The notes beneath the pieces were generated by a model, which ran no database searches, had not been told where the DNA came from, and saw nothing but the letters and a program-made list of their open reading frames with translations. The translations under genes were made by a program, and so were the position numbers. A stretch of DNA of 64,000 nt from Paenibacillus sp. Marseille-Q4541 (GTDB lineage Bacteria; Bacillota; Bacilli; Paenibacillales; Paenibacillaceae), in NCBI RefSeq assembly GCF_018310695.1, contig NZ_JAGXCY010000016.1, positions 38,126 through 102,125 of the forward strand. Direction: 5' to 3'. Shown here piece by piece: positions 8,766 through 17,902 of this stretch (the stretch's first letter is position 1; every line of letters begins with the position of its first letter).

Positions 8766-8872
8766 AAACTGTTGTTACCTTTTACATAAGTATTTTGCAT
8801 AAATCCATGGAGCCGCTAAAATCGAATTATGCAAAATGCTGACATATGAAATTCATTCCCCATCTAATTTCA

Positions 8873-10288
8873 TTATCCAAGGTAAACTTCAAATGCTGAA
8901 ATCGTTGGACACCATCTCGATTCCGTAATATTGAGACGAATATACCGTGAGGTAACATTATCAAACCTGCATATACGCTTATAACCGACAACCGTTCCAC
9001 TCCATAATGTCTCCCACTTGCCATCCTGCAGAACTTCCAGTTCGAACTTCTCAATACGCTGACTATATCGATGTTCCTGTAATACAATATGGTTAAATTC
9101 TGTCTCACCTTGCAGATCAACTTCAATGGTAACCTGTTCTGTACCCTCTTCTGGGCACCAGTAGGTGTCAGGACTCCCATCAAAAATATGGTTAATCTCA
9201 TGCCCGTTCATCGTCTCAGAAGCCGTAGCTGTAGCTCCTTCGGCCAAATTTGTACTGAATGTGTTCCGAATCGTATCTCCAAGCTCCTTCAGACGAGCAC
9301 GGTCATTCTCATGAATGAGCCCCCGCCGATCTGGCGGTAAATTCAGCAGGAATGTCGCGTTTCCGCCAACTGAGCCGTAATACACATGGAGTAATTGTTC
9401 CAGAGATTTCACTTTATCGTCTTCCGAAGCGTGGTAGAACCACCCCGGGCGAATCGATGTATTGACTTCCGCTGGATACCAGACCAGTTCACGTTCCTTG
9501 CTAATAATCTCTCTGCTTCCAAGGTCACCGTCGGTTGAATCGTACCTGCGAGCGAACTCACCATCATCTACTTGTTGAGATTTCTCTTGGATTCTCTCAT
9601 TGGAGCGAAGGGAAGCTGGTACCACACTCCACTCCGATTCCCTGCAATGACCCGCTTCATTCCCACACCACCGAATATCCGGTCCACACACATTGATAAC
9701 CGCATTCGGCTGTAGTTCCCGAATAAGAGAATAGTAGGCATCCCAATCATGCTCCTGACGCTTACCATTCGGACCTTCACCGCACGCACCGTCGAACCAT
9801 ACACAGAAAATATCGCCATAATTCGTTAGCAGTTCTCTTAATTGATTCATAAAGTATGCATTGTACTTAGGAGAATCTCCGTACGTCTGTTCATGACGAT
9901 CCCATGGAGACAAATAGACGCCGAACTTGATCCCACCTTTACGGCAGGCTTCTGCTACTTCCCCAACGATATCTCCCTTTCCGTTTTTCCAAGGGCTATT
10001 CTTAACTGAATGTTCCGTATACTGACTCGGCCATAAGCAAAAACCGTCATGATGTTTACAAGTAAGAATAAGTCCCTTCATCCCTGCCTCACGGCACGAG
10101 TCTACCCACTGAATCGCATCAAACTCTACAGGATTAAAGATAGCCGGGTCTTCATCGCCATGTCCCCATTCTTTATCCGTGTACGTATTGATCGTAAAGT
10201 GAATGAAAGAATAAAACTCCATTTCCTGTACAGCCACTTGTCTTTCTGAAGGTTTCACCTGCGCAGCATATTGTATCAAATCACTCAT
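8873..10288 (-). CDS. Alpha-L-fucosidase (GH29) with C-terminal F5/8-type domain
   Basis: 471 residues, no signal peptide, so probably cytoplasmic; ATG behind GGAGGGG. The GH29 barrel covers about 10-340. FIHFTINTYTDKEWGHG, LTCKHHDGFCLWPS (79-86) and VWFDGACGEG, with the probable nucleophile Asp166, are the diagnostic signatures of bacterial GH29 enzymes that remove alpha-linked fucose from glycans. Residues about 345-471 form a discoidin/F5/8C-like carbohydrate-binding module (DGSPDTYWCPEEGTEQVTIEVDL, RYIRLNI). It is the last gene of an importer operon, which fits import of fucosylated oligosaccharides and intracellular hydrolysis. The exact linkage specificity is unknown. Confidence 0.9.
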   Translation of the reverse strand: MSDLIQYAAQVKPSERQVAVQEMEFYSFIHFTINTYTDKEWGHGDEDPAIFNPVEFDAIQWVDSCREAGMKGLILTCKHHDGFCLWPSQYTEHSVKNSPWKNGKGDIVGEVAEACRKGGIKFGVYLSPWDRHEQTYGDSPKYNAYFMNQLRELLTNYGDIFCVWFDGACGEGPNGKRQEHDWDAYYSLIRELQPNAVINVCGPDIRWCGNEAGHCRESEWSVVPASLRSNERIQEKSQQVDDGEFARRYDSTDGDLGSREIISKERELVWYPAEVNTSIRPGWFYHASEDDKVKSLEQLLHVYYGSVGGNATFLLNLPPDRRGLIHENDRARLKELGDTIRNTFSTNLAEGATATASETMNGHEINHIFDGSPDTYWCPEEGTEQVTIEVDLQGETEFNHIVLQEHRYSQRIEKFELEVLQDGKWETLWSGTVVGYKRICRFDNVTSRYIRLNITESRWCPTISAFEVYLG

Positions 10289-10331
10289 GTCATTTCCCCT
10301 CCGTCACTCTTAAGCTTGAAATATCCCGTTT

Positions 10332-11960
10332 CTATTTATCCAGCGCTTTCTGATAAGCCGCCAAATAGGCATCCAGTTGCATCCCTTTGAATCCGTTTAC
10401 ATAGTTGTCCCAATCCTTATCAATATCTTTATTGCCTGTCACGAATTGAGCCAGATTCGATTTCACATAATCGGATAATGTCTTAGACATTTGTGTCACA
10501 ATTAGTGCATCCGCTGGATCAATAAAAACGTCGGTCGGATAAACCATTTCTGGTTTTGCAAAGGGCTCATATTTTTTCGCTGCAAGCCAAAGTCGATAAT
10601 CAATTGCACCCTTTTCCAGAGGATCTGCCGGTGCTACAAACGATTCGCGGATTGAGTTGAGCATTTGCATTGTTCCTAATTGCCACCAGGTATTAGCCAG
10701 TGGATTTTGTCCACTTGCAGATTGTTCTCTCGTTACAACATTATACTTGGCTGGATTACCGTTATAATCGAGTTCTCCGCTCTCCGCCATTTTATATCCT
10801 TCACCTTCAAAACCCCATGTGGTTAATACCGTTCCTTCTTCAGAGAAGAGATAGTCTGCCAGGCGAATGGCCGCAATTTGTTCTTCCTTGGTCGCTTTAT
10901 TCGTAATAACAAACTGTCCAGCACCCGCACCTACCGTATAACCTGCTAATTGAACACCATCCGGCCCTTTCAGTGGTGGGACGACGTCGTAAGCTTTATG
11001 ACGTGTGTTGTTATTATCATTAACTTCAAAAATACCTCCAATATTCGCAGTACCTACACTACCTACCACAACATCGGGCTTGTTGGCTAGTTGTTTAACC
11101 GCGTCAACATTTTGTGTAAATGCCGCTTTATCCATCAAACCTTCTTGGAACAACTTATGTAAATACTTCACGCCCTCCTTCCATTCTGGTTGCATAGGAG
11201 CGTAGATCACCTGTCCATCTTTTATCATTAAACCCGTGCCATCGTTATAGATAAAAGCATTCATTAAGAAAGTCTCTACACCGCCGCCCCAATCATTGTT
11301 GGAAGTCGTGAAAGGGATCTCATCGTTCTTCCCATTACCATTCGGGTCTTTCTCTTTAAAAGCCTTCATAACTTGATAAAATTCTTCTGTTGTTGTAGGC
11401 ATAGCCAAATCTAACTTTTCAAGCCACTCTGTATTAATCCACAATCTTTGGTAGTACGTACAGTGCAGACATTCATTGATTTTTGGGAGCGCATAAATGT
11501 TACCATCAGGGGCAACCATACCGTCCTTTAGATAAGGTAAATCCGTCATCGCTTTTTTAATATTTGGAGCATACTGTTCAATTAAATCATTCAGCGGAAT
11601 AAACGCGCCTTGTTGGCCATACTTCACCTGATCTGCCTTCGACATTCCTGCACTAAGAATGACGGACGGGTAATCGCCACTTGCTAACAACAATAGCTTT
11701 TTATCGTTAAAAGCAGCTTCTGGGGAAGTACTCCAATTGAATTTAATATTAAGTTTCTCTTCCAAATACCTCGAAAATTTATTAACATCCAAATTCTCAA
11801 TCCCAACCGTTTGCGGAGAAAACACCGTCAATTCTACCGGTTTATTCGGATCTTGAGTCGTATCTGCAGAACTATTATCATTATCTTTAGAAGCACACGC
11901 TGATAACACCATAGTAAGAATAAGCATCAGACTCATTACTTTAAGCAGATTTGTTTTCAT
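10332..11960 (-). CDS. Sugar ABC transporter substrate-binding lipoprotein (LplA/YtcQ-like)
   Basis: 542 residues; RBS AAGGAGG. Lipoprotein signal peptide with lipobox LSAC, lipidated Cys22, followed by an acidic/polar linker (SKDNDNSSADTTQDPNKP). Length and motifs (PYLKDGMVAPDGNIYALPKI, GNGKNDEIPFTTSNN, Ca-like DPNGNGKNDE) match the long extracellular solute-binding proteins (family 1) that Paenibacillus pairs with LplB/LplC-type permeases. It should capture an oligosaccharide, inferred to be fucosylated from the downstream GH29. No ATPase gene is in the cluster; such systems normally share an MsmX-type ATPase encoded elsewhere. A 17-bp palindrome lies just upstream. Confidence 0.9.
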   Translation of the reverse strand: MKTNLLKVMSLMLILTMVLSACASKDNDNSSADTTQDPNKPVELTVFSPQTVGIENLDVNKFSRYLEEKLNIKFNWSTSPEAAFNDKKLLLLASGDYPSVILSAGMSKADQVKYGQQGAFIPLNDLIEQYAPNIKKAMTDLPYLKDGMVAPDGNIYALPKINECLHCTYYQRLWINTEWLEKLDLAMPTTTEEFYQVMKAFKEKDPNGNGKNDEIPFTTSNNDWGGGVETFLMNAFIYNDGTGLMIKDGQVIYAPMQPEWKEGVKYLHKLFQEGLMDKAAFTQNVDAVKQLANKPDVVVGSVGTANIGGIFEVNDNNNTRHKAYDVVPPLKGPDGVQLAGYTVGAGAGQFVITNKATKEEQIAAIRLADYLFSEEGTVLTTWGFEGEGYKMAESGELDYNGNPAKYNVVTREQSASGQNPLANTWWQLGTMQMLNSIRESFVAPADPLEKGAIDYRLWLAAKKYEPFAKPEMVYPTDVFIDPADALIVTQMSKTLSDYVKSNLAQFVTGNKDIDKDWDNYVNGFKGMQLDAYLAAYQKALDK

Positions 11961-12013
11961 TGAACAGCCTCCTTATATTTGAAAACTTCTCTTGTATAAC
12001 CTCATGATTATAA

Positions 12014-12030
12014 TGTTTGTCTGACAAACA
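12014..12030. promoter_or_regulatory. Perfect palindrome TGTTTGTC-T-GACAAACA before the binding-protein gene
   Basis: Eight-base arms around one T, between the permease stop and the binding-protein RBS. It may be an operator or an mRNA hairpin that protects or boosts the binding-protein segment, as is common in sugar ABC operons. Confidence 0.45.
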
Positions 12031-12051
12031 CCTCCCTTTCAGCTAACATCC

Positions 12052-12945
12052 TCACCCCTTCAAAGATCCGATCATAACCCCTTTAACAAAGTGCTTCTGA
12101 ACAAACGGATAGATGATAAGAACAGGAGCACTGGATACAACAATCAACGAATATTTCAATAGATCCTTCAATCCTTGTTGCATCAAAATATTGTTAACGT
12201 CCTTGTACATATCCGAATTTTCAGAGTTTAGAATAAGAAGATTTCGCAAGAAAATTTGTAACGGGAACATATGACTATCCTTCAAATAAATCAAAGCATT
12301 AAAGTAGGCATTCCAGTGACCAACAGCGTACATGAGGAATAACACCGCAATGATTGGTTTGGATAAAGGAATTACCATCTGAAGAAAGAACTTCAGATCA
12401 CTACATCCATCGATTTCCGCAGCTTCTGCAAGTTCATTGGGAAGGGATTGAAAGAACGTCCTCGCAATAATGACTTGGAACACCGCAAATGCTCCCGGAA
12501 GGATCATAGCCCATCTTGTATCCAAAATACCCAGTGACTTAACGAGCAAGTAATTCGGAATCAGTCCACCATCGAAAAACATAGTAAATACAAGAATCAG
12601 CATCATGAGGTTACGACCATAAAATGTTTTTCGTGCGAGAGGATATGCCATCATAATCGTGAATGAAACGTTCAATAGCGTACCGAACACGGTATAGAAG
12701 AGCGAGTTACCGAATCCAACCCAAATGTCCGAATTCTGGAATACCGCCTTATATCCTATGAACGTAAAATCAACAGGCCATAACCAAACTTTACCGGAAG
12801 TGACCGCAGCCGGTGAACTGAATGAAGCGCTGAGAATATGTAGAAGCGGAAACAAAATAATAAGGAAGACAACGACCAAAAACAGATATACCAAACCTAT
12901 AAATATTCGATCTGTTACCGATTCTTTTATGCTCGTACCACCCAA
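12052..12945 (-). CDS. Sugar ABC transporter permease (LplC/YtcP-like)
   Basis: 297 residues; TTG start at 12945, eight bases after GGAGG. Six predicted membrane spans (for example LVYLFLVVVFLIILFPLLHIL near 17-37). The EAA loop is AEAAEIDGCSDLKFFLQMVIPLSKPI, which contacts the ATPase. It ends with the VKGVMIGSLKG tail typical of LplC-like proteins. It follows the LplB-like permease gene by 12 bases, so both permeases are co-translated. It forms the membrane channel with that partner for the substrate bound by the lipoprotein at 10332-11960. Confidence 0.9.
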   Translation of the reverse strand: MGGTSIKESVTDRIFIGLVYLFLVVVFLIILFPLLHILSASFSSPAAVTSGKVWLWPVDFTFIGYKAVFQNSDIWVGFGNSLFYTVFGTLLNVSFTIMMAYPLARKTFYGRNLMMLILVFTMFFDGGLIPNYLLVKSLGILDTRWAMILPGAFAVFQVIIARTFFQSLPNELAEAAEIDGCSDLKFFLQMVIPLSKPIIAVLFLMYAVGHWNAYFNALIYLKDSHMFPLQIFLRNLLILNSENSDMYKDVNNILMQQGLKDLLKYSLIVVSSAPVLIIYPFVQKHFVKGVMIGSLKG

Positions 12946-12957
12946 GGTTATCGCCTC

Positions 12958-13932
12958 CTACCACAAACTATTGGAAGATATTTTTTTGGCTACAAAATTT
13001 ACAATAATCAGCAGCGTGAAGTTAATTACGGAATTAAACAATCCGATAGCCGTCGAGAAGCTGAAGTTCGCTCCGAGTAGACCAACTTTATATACATAGG
13101 TAGAAATGACTTCCGATGTGTTTTGATTGAGCGGATTTTGCATCAAATAAATTTTTTCAAACCCAAGGCTCATAATTTGACCCAAGCTTAGGATCAGCAT
13201 GATTACGATGACAGGAATCAAACTTGGAATATCAATATTTCTAATTTTTTGTAACCTTGTTGCACCGTCTACTTTAGCCGCTTCGTACAATTCCGGATTT
13301 ACACCCGATAATGCAGCAATGTAGATAATCGCTCCATACCCCATATTCTGCCAGACGTCAGACCATACATAGATGGACTTAAATAGCTCCGACCTTCCAA
13401 GAAAATCGATTGGTTCCAGTCCCAAGGCCCGGTAAATATTGCTCAAAAGCCCTACATTCGGTGATAAGTTCACAATAAGAATAGATACAATGATAACGGT
13501 CGAAATGAAATAAGGTGCATACGTAACCATCTGAACTGATTTTTTGAATATCCCATTCCGAATTTCATTCAGGGCAAGTGCCAATATAATGGGTGCGGGA
13601 AACCCGACGAGCAGTCCATACAGTGAGATCAGTAATGTATTCCGCAAATAATCCCAGAAGTATGGCGCATCTAACAATTGCTGAAAATACTTAAAACCTA
13701 CCCACGGACTCCCCAAGATTCCCTCTACAAGGTTGTAATCTTTAAAAGCGATCACAACACCAAACATGGGAATGTATTTAAAAATAATGATGTAGAGAAG
13801 CGGTAAAGCAACGAGCATATAGAATTGCCAGTGCCTCTTCATTCGTTGCAATACACGCTTACCTGGTTTGTTCGAATACATCATTAGTTTTTCCCGCTCT
13901 GGAACGGGTTCACTGCTTATACTAGCCATCAA
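12958..13932 (-). CDS. Sugar ABC transporter permease (LplB-like)
   Basis: 324 residues from a TTG at 13932; the next codon is ATG (13929), at nine bases from GGAG, and may be the true start. Hydrophilic N-terminus, then LPLLYIIIFKYIPMFGVVIAFKDYN, the conserved entry of LplB-family permeases, and six spans in all. The EAA loop is YEAAKVDGATRLQKIRNIDIPSLIP. First gene of the importer operon. About 180 bases separate it from the AraC gene; that gap carries two TTTCACA-CATG-like direct repeats (14043-14065), which suit AraC-type control. Confidence 0.9.
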   Translation of the reverse strand: MMASISSEPVPEREKLMMYSNKPGKRVLQRMKRHWQFYMLVALPLLYIIIFKYIPMFGVVIAFKDYNLVEGILGSPWVGFKYFQQLLDAPYFWDYLRNTLLISLYGLLVGFPAPIILALALNEIRNGIFKKSVQMVTYAPYFISTVIIVSILIVNLSPNVGLLSNIYRALGLEPIDFLGRSELFKSIYVWSDVWQNMGYGAIIYIAALSGVNPELYEAAKVDGATRLQKIRNIDIPSLIPVIVIMLILSLGQIMSLGFEKIYLMQNPLNQNTSEVISTYVYKVGLLGANFSFSTAIGLFNSVINFTLLIIVNFVAKKISSNSLW

Positions 13933-14042
13933 GCCACTCTCCTTTGTCCCTGAGTTAATCTCATGTTAAACAGGCGGCGGGATTGCAGCAATAAACAAGA
14001 ATCTCGGTACAATTATTTTCCGCAAGGATGCGGTAATAGGGA

Positions 14043-14065
14043 TTTTCACACATGTATTTCACATG
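14043..14065. promoter_or_regulatory. Direct repeats, candidate AraC-type binding site
   Basis: TTTTCACACATG followed directly by TATTTCACATG on the plus strand, roughly one helical turn apart, 110 bases upstream of the permease operon and adjacent to the AraC gene. Assigned by position and repeat form only. Confidence 0.3.
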
Positions 14066-14110
14066 AAACTTTTTTCCTCGGACCAACTAAAATCCTGTAA
14101 TAACTAACTA

Positions 14111-14149
14111 GAAACGCCCCCAGCGTCTAATAGACACCAGAGGCGTTTC
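14111..14149 (-). terminator. Hairpin after the AraC regulator gene
   Basis: GAAACGCC/GGCGTTTC outer stem and an inner GTCTA/TAGAC stem right after the stop codon. The tail on the minus strand is only moderately T-rich, so read-through into the permease operon is possible. Confidence 0.5.
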
Positions 14150-14154
14150 CAACA

Positions 14155-16392
14155 CTATGCGTTCTTCCTACTTACCTGTTCACGGTACTCACCTGGAGAC
14201 ACGCTTACCACTTTCTTGAACATCCGGCCGAATGAGATGGCATTGGTGTAGCCAACAGCTGCGGCAATTTCTTGTATGGAATGATGTGTATCTTCGAGCA
14301 GATGTCTTGCATGATTGATGCGCAGCTCAATTAAATAATCAACGAACTTTTGACCCGTCTCCTCTTTAAACAATTTACTAAGAGACTTGGGATTAATATG
14401 AAACTGCTCACTCAGAAAATCCAGAGATAAATTCGGATTTACAGATTCCTTTTCCATATAAGAACGAATACTCCGGATGATTTCCGAGTGATTACGAGTC
14501 TGCTGTAACAATAATAGATGTTCAAAAATTTGTTCTAGCACCTGTTCGACTTGAATCTCTAATTGCTCTAATGTTTCTGAATTCGCTAAAGCATCCTGCA
14601 AAGATGGCTCACCTACCCGTATCCAGTGCTCCTGAAACTCCTTAGCCATCTTATTCATCTCATGTCCCAAGGAATAGATCATATAGTCCGTTAATCTTAC
14701 GATATGATCTTGATTCAACATGTCCTGATTAATGTTATTTAAAATACTCTTGTACTGCTCCTGCCAATCATGTCGTACTAACCGGAAAGATTGAGCCATC
14801 TCTTGAATCCGCTGAAAATAATCAAACGACTTCCCTTGTTCCTCCATCCTGATCGAAGTATAAAAAATGATGCTATTCTCCCCAAATATCATTTTATACT
14901 TTAATGCGTGCAAAGCTTGTTTATAGGATTCAGAGATCGAGGTGAATTCCTCAGCCGTGCCTCCCACGCAAGCTGTGATGGTCAGTTTCAAATGTTCTTC
15001 CACCCATACTCGTGAATTCTCCAGAACATTCAGGATTTCTTGTTCGCAATGATGTACATCATTCATTTGTATAAGTAATCCTAGCTTCGAATTGGAAATC
15101 CATTCTGCCCATACGTGGGTTGCATGCTTCTGTGCAATTTCCTGAATTACACTTTTCAATGCAAACTTGATCAAATATTGATCTTGCTGTGTATACTGAC
15201 CGACAAACTGATTAAATTTATCCAATTCTATTACGCATACGGTTTGTGGTTTACTTAAGTCATTTAATTGAATGATTTCACTCCGCGACTCCCACTCAGC
15301 TAAATTCGCAGGATATTGACTCTCGAGCAGCTGTTGAAATAAATAGGTTCTTCTCAATAGCAAATCTTCACGATACTGCTGTTGATAAGAGTTCGACTGC
15401 TCCAACATACTGCTAAGGGCAGATTGTATAAAGGAAAACTCGTCTTGTCGCTTCTCCTGCAATAAAACATTCGTCTTATCCTGGGAAAACTTCTGAATTT
15501 GCAACACAATTTGTTCGATCGGTCGATAATTACGCCGAGAGACAAACACGATCCACCATACTCCTGCACCCATCATCAGAAGACCTACAATAAACCAGAC
15601 ATTAAATAATTGATTGGCTATGTTCACCAATCCACCATTGACTAAGCCACTCTCATAGGACCAACCGGTTAAAGGAGAGGTCGCAGTGGAAATGAGTTTT
15701 TTATGTGAAATTCCATGATCCTCAGGAAGGATGGAGTTTCCTGCATCGTCCAAAATATCAATATAGCTTACATCCTCACTATACATCGGCTGGATCAACG
15801 TATTCAGAGAATCTGTCTTGATGTTGACAAAGACGAACCCTTCTCCGTTCCGGATATAAGGCGCTTTAAGTACAAGTGAAATAACCTGTTCAGGCTCCTT
15901 AAAATCAAACTCTTGAAACTTACGTACTCCTGACCATTTGGTCTCGTATACCGCTTCTGTCAAATAGGGCTTAATGAACTTATAATCAGGATAATCTAGC
16001 AAATTCGCATTCATGGAGTTACTTAGAATGAATTCATCATTCATTCTTACAAGATACATGGAATCTACCAATGGATACGATATCATGAAATTTTTCATGA
16101 ATTGAACCACTTTTATATTTAAATAATAATCACTCTGTTTCCCATCATTAAAAAACACAGAAAGATCTGGATTGTTTAGCATATTGCTAAGTAGCATCTG
16201 TTCAATCGTCTTCATAGAAGAATCTATCGAGGTTATCGATTGCAGTAGCAATGTCTCATTCGCTTTTATCGCATCTTTTCGGCTCTGATCGCTAAGCATT
16301 TGAAAGAACACGAAGAAAATAAAAGAAAAAACGATGAAAAAGGCAGGCATATACAATAGTAACTGGCGGTAAAACCATGATTTTTTCTTCAT
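14155..16392 (-). CDS. Membrane-anchored AraC-family transcriptional regulator (YesS-like)
   Basis: The frame extends to a TTG at 16428, but GGGAGG just before ATG (16392) points to MKKKSWFYRQ as the start (745 residues). Membrane span near 10-35 (PAFFIVFSFIFFVFFQML), an extracellular sensor region, a second span near 260-285 (NVWFIVGLLMMGAGVWWIVFV), a cytoplasmic middle part, and an AraC HTH pair at the C-terminus (LSLDFLSEQFHINPKSLSKLFKEETGQKF; IQEIAAAVGYTNAISFGRMFKK). Regulators of this design next to LplABC-type importers respond to extracellular glycans. Here it is inferred to control the importer-fucosidase operon. Confidence 0.9.
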   Translation of the reverse strand: MKKKSWFYRQLLLYMPAFFIVFSFIFFVFFQMLSDQSRKDAIKANETLLLQSITSIDSSMKTIEQMLLSNMLNNPDLSVFFNDGKQSDYYLNIKVVQFMKNFMISYPLVDSMYLVRMNDEFILSNSMNANLLDYPDYKFIKPYLTEAVYETKWSGVRKFQEFDFKEPEQVISLVLKAPYIRNGEGFVFVNIKTDSLNTLIQPMYSEDVSYIDILDDAGNSILPEDHGISHKKLISTATSPLTGWSYESGLVNGGLVNIANQLFNVWFIVGLLMMGAGVWWIVFVSRRNYRPIEQIVLQIQKFSQDKTNVLLQEKRQDEFSFIQSALSSMLEQSNSYQQQYREDLLLRRTYLFQQLLESQYPANLAEWESRSEIIQLNDLSKPQTVCVIELDKFNQFVGQYTQQDQYLIKFALKSVIQEIAQKHATHVWAEWISNSKLGLLIQMNDVHHCEQEILNVLENSRVWVEEHLKLTITACVGGTAEEFTSISESYKQALHALKYKMIFGENSIIFYTSIRMEEQGKSFDYFQRIQEMAQSFRLVRHDWQEQYKSILNNINQDMLNQDHIVRLTDYMIYSLGHEMNKMAKEFQEHWIRVGEPSLQDALANSETLEQLEIQVEQVLEQIFEHLLLLQQTRNHSEIIRSIRSYMEKESVNPNLSLDFLSEQFHINPKSLSKLFKEETGQKFVDYLIELRINHARHLLEDTHHSIQEIAAAVGYTNAISFGRMFKKVVSVSPGEYREQVSRKNA

Positions 16393-16490
16393 ATTTCCTC
16401 CCAGAATGTAAGTACAAGATTCGAGCAATTCAAAACATGAACCATTGTAAATACATTCAATAATGAGCGAAACGACGCGCTGTTTGGAAT

Positions 16491-16520
16491 ATTATAGTAT
16501 GATAAGCCAGAATATGTACA
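16491..16520 (-). promoter_or_regulatory. Candidate sigma-A promoter of the AraC gene
   Basis: On the minus strand TGTACA, an 18-base spacer and a perfect TATAAT, about 100 bases before the AraC start. Confidence 0.4.
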
Positions 16521-16631
16521 GAGTATCACTATGCTTTTATTGATATATTTTAAGAAAGCCAGCTTTCCTGAAAGTGGACTTTCGATCCTTTTTTGTCGAA
16601 ATAAGTTGAAATATGCGATTACCCGAGAAAT

Positions 16632-16667
16632 AAAAAAAACTGCATCCTTATAATAAAGAGATACAGT
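16632..16667 (-). terminator. Terminator of the type III PKS operon
   Basis: ACTGTATCTCT / loop / GGATGCAGT-type stem with U-G pairs, followed on the minus strand by a run of eight T. Sequence closely matches the terminator at 8731-8765. Confidence 0.75.
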
Positions 16668-16710
16668 AAACTAATAAAATTCTTAATATATTAAATTTGT
16701 ATTCTCTATC

Positions 16711-17877
16711 TTAAGACTTTGACACACCCATTTCGGATAATCGTGTTGATTTCACCAAATAGGAAGGAAGCATTGGAAACATCCGGCCCATAAGAGGAAG
16801 CACTCTATTCGCCTTCGAAAAAGCTACTTTTTGAACGATTTTTGCCCTGTGTAATAAATCAGTAAATTCCCGTTTTGCATTCATTGTATAGTGGCTCTCC
16901 CACTCCAGATAAGTCAGTTTCCCATGCAGATACTGGTCTGTGACTGCTGAACAGATCATAGAAGAACGAAGTGCGATGGACATGCCGTCTCCGCAAAGAG
17001 GGGGAATCATAAGCATCGCATCTCCTATATGAGGGAAAAATGACCAAGGTTCCGGTACTTCGGACAATCTTACTGGCGATATCGATACCTGTGTACCTTC
17101 GACGGCTACTCCCTCTGCTAATCGATGTGATAAACGAGAATTGGTAAATGCTGCCCCGCTCAGAATATCCTTCACTGATTTACCGCTGCGCTGCACCGAA
17201 TCTAGTGACAATAAGGCGGCTATGTTAACTACTCCATTCCCTACCGGAGATATACCTACATATCCCCCATCGCAAAAATACAATTCAACCTCATCTTCTG
17301 CTTGAATTCCAGTGTAGTGTGATTTAATACCAACAAACACTTCCGCATTTTTCAGAGCAGTTTGCTCTGTTTCTTGGGCCGAGTGAATTCCTCGCGGCTT
17401 CCTAATTCCATAGGCCCCAATGACTGCTTTTGCACGATAAGTTACGAGAGATTGACCTTGCTTTGTCTCTATGACATAAGATTGATCCTCAAGTTGCTCT
17501 ATATTCGTAATCATGACCTTTGTCTTAATGTCCACTCCAGATTCCTGCGCTTTTGCGTGAAGCATAAGGTCAAGATCGTATCTGCTGATTCCCAAAGCTT
17601 GACCGGGGAGGCGTGCTTCCATTTCTTTTCCATTCTGTAGTACGATTCTTGCTCGATTCATCGTTGCTGGCTTGATCCCAAGCTGTAAAGGATCGACGCC
17701 AATAAATTTTAGCATCTCCTTCGTTTCGGGTGACATAAATTCACCACACGTTTTGTGCCTTGGAAATTCCTGCCGATCGAGCAGCAAAACATGATGACCT
17801 TTTTCAGCAAGCTGAATGGCTGCACTGCTGCCCCCAATTCCCGCTCCCATGATAACGACATCCACTTGTGCTTCCAT
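16711..17877 (-). CDS. FAD-dependent oxidoreductase (geranylgeranyl-reductase/hydroxylase-like), PKS operon
   Basis: 388 residues; ATG behind GGAGGGAGG. N-terminal Rossmann FAD site GAGIGGSSAAIQLAEKGHHVLLLDR (from residue 11), then FPRHKTCGEFMSPE, typical of the geranylgeranyl-reductase/UbiH-like group, and the second FAD motif GDAMLMIPPLCGDGMSIAL. These flavoproteins hydroxylate or reduce lipid-like substrates. It follows the methyltransferase gene by 25 bases in an operon with a type III PKS, so it is likely a tailoring enzyme that oxidises or reduces the polyketide product. The Streptomyces srsABC phenolic-lipid operon also combines PKS, methyltransferase and flavoprotein. The reaction here is unknown. 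Confidence 0.85.
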   Translation of the reverse strand: MEAQVDVVIMGAGIGGSSAAIQLAEKGHHVLLLDRQEFPRHKTCGEFMSPETKEMLKFIGVDPLQLGIKPATMNRARIVLQNGKEMEARLPGQALGISRYDLDLMLHAKAQESGVDIKTKVMITNIEQLEDQSYVIETKQGQSLVTYRAKAVIGAYGIRKPRGIHSAQETEQTALKNAEVFVGIKSHYTGIQAEDEVELYFCDGGYVGISPVGNGVVNIAALLSLDSVQRSGKSVKDILSGAAFTNSRLSHRLAEGVAVEGTQVSISPVRLSEVPEPWSFFPHIGDAMLMIPPLCGDGMSIALRSSMICSAVTDQYLHGKLTYLEWESHYTMNAKREFTDLLHRAKIVQKVAFSKANRVLPLMGRMFPMLPSYLVKSTRLSEMGVSKS

Positions 17878-17902
17878 ACAATATCCTCCCTCCGCTTTTC
17901 TA

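Larger units (their letters stand above)
8222..8872. other. 651-bp region with terminators and a decayed coding fragment
   Basis: No intact gene. It holds an orphan terminator-like hairpin (8337-8380), an RBS-less plus-strand coding remnant (8462-8635) and the terminator of the fucosidase gene (8731-8765). A 124-codon frame at 8827-9201 is a shadow of the fucosidase C-terminus. Confidence 0.5.
16393..16710. other. Intergenic region holding the AraC promoter and the PKS-operon terminator
   Basis: No protein gene. The minus-strand candidate promoter (16491-16520) and the terminator (16632-16667) are listed separately; nothing else stands out in the roughly 100 bases between them. Confidence 0.5.
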
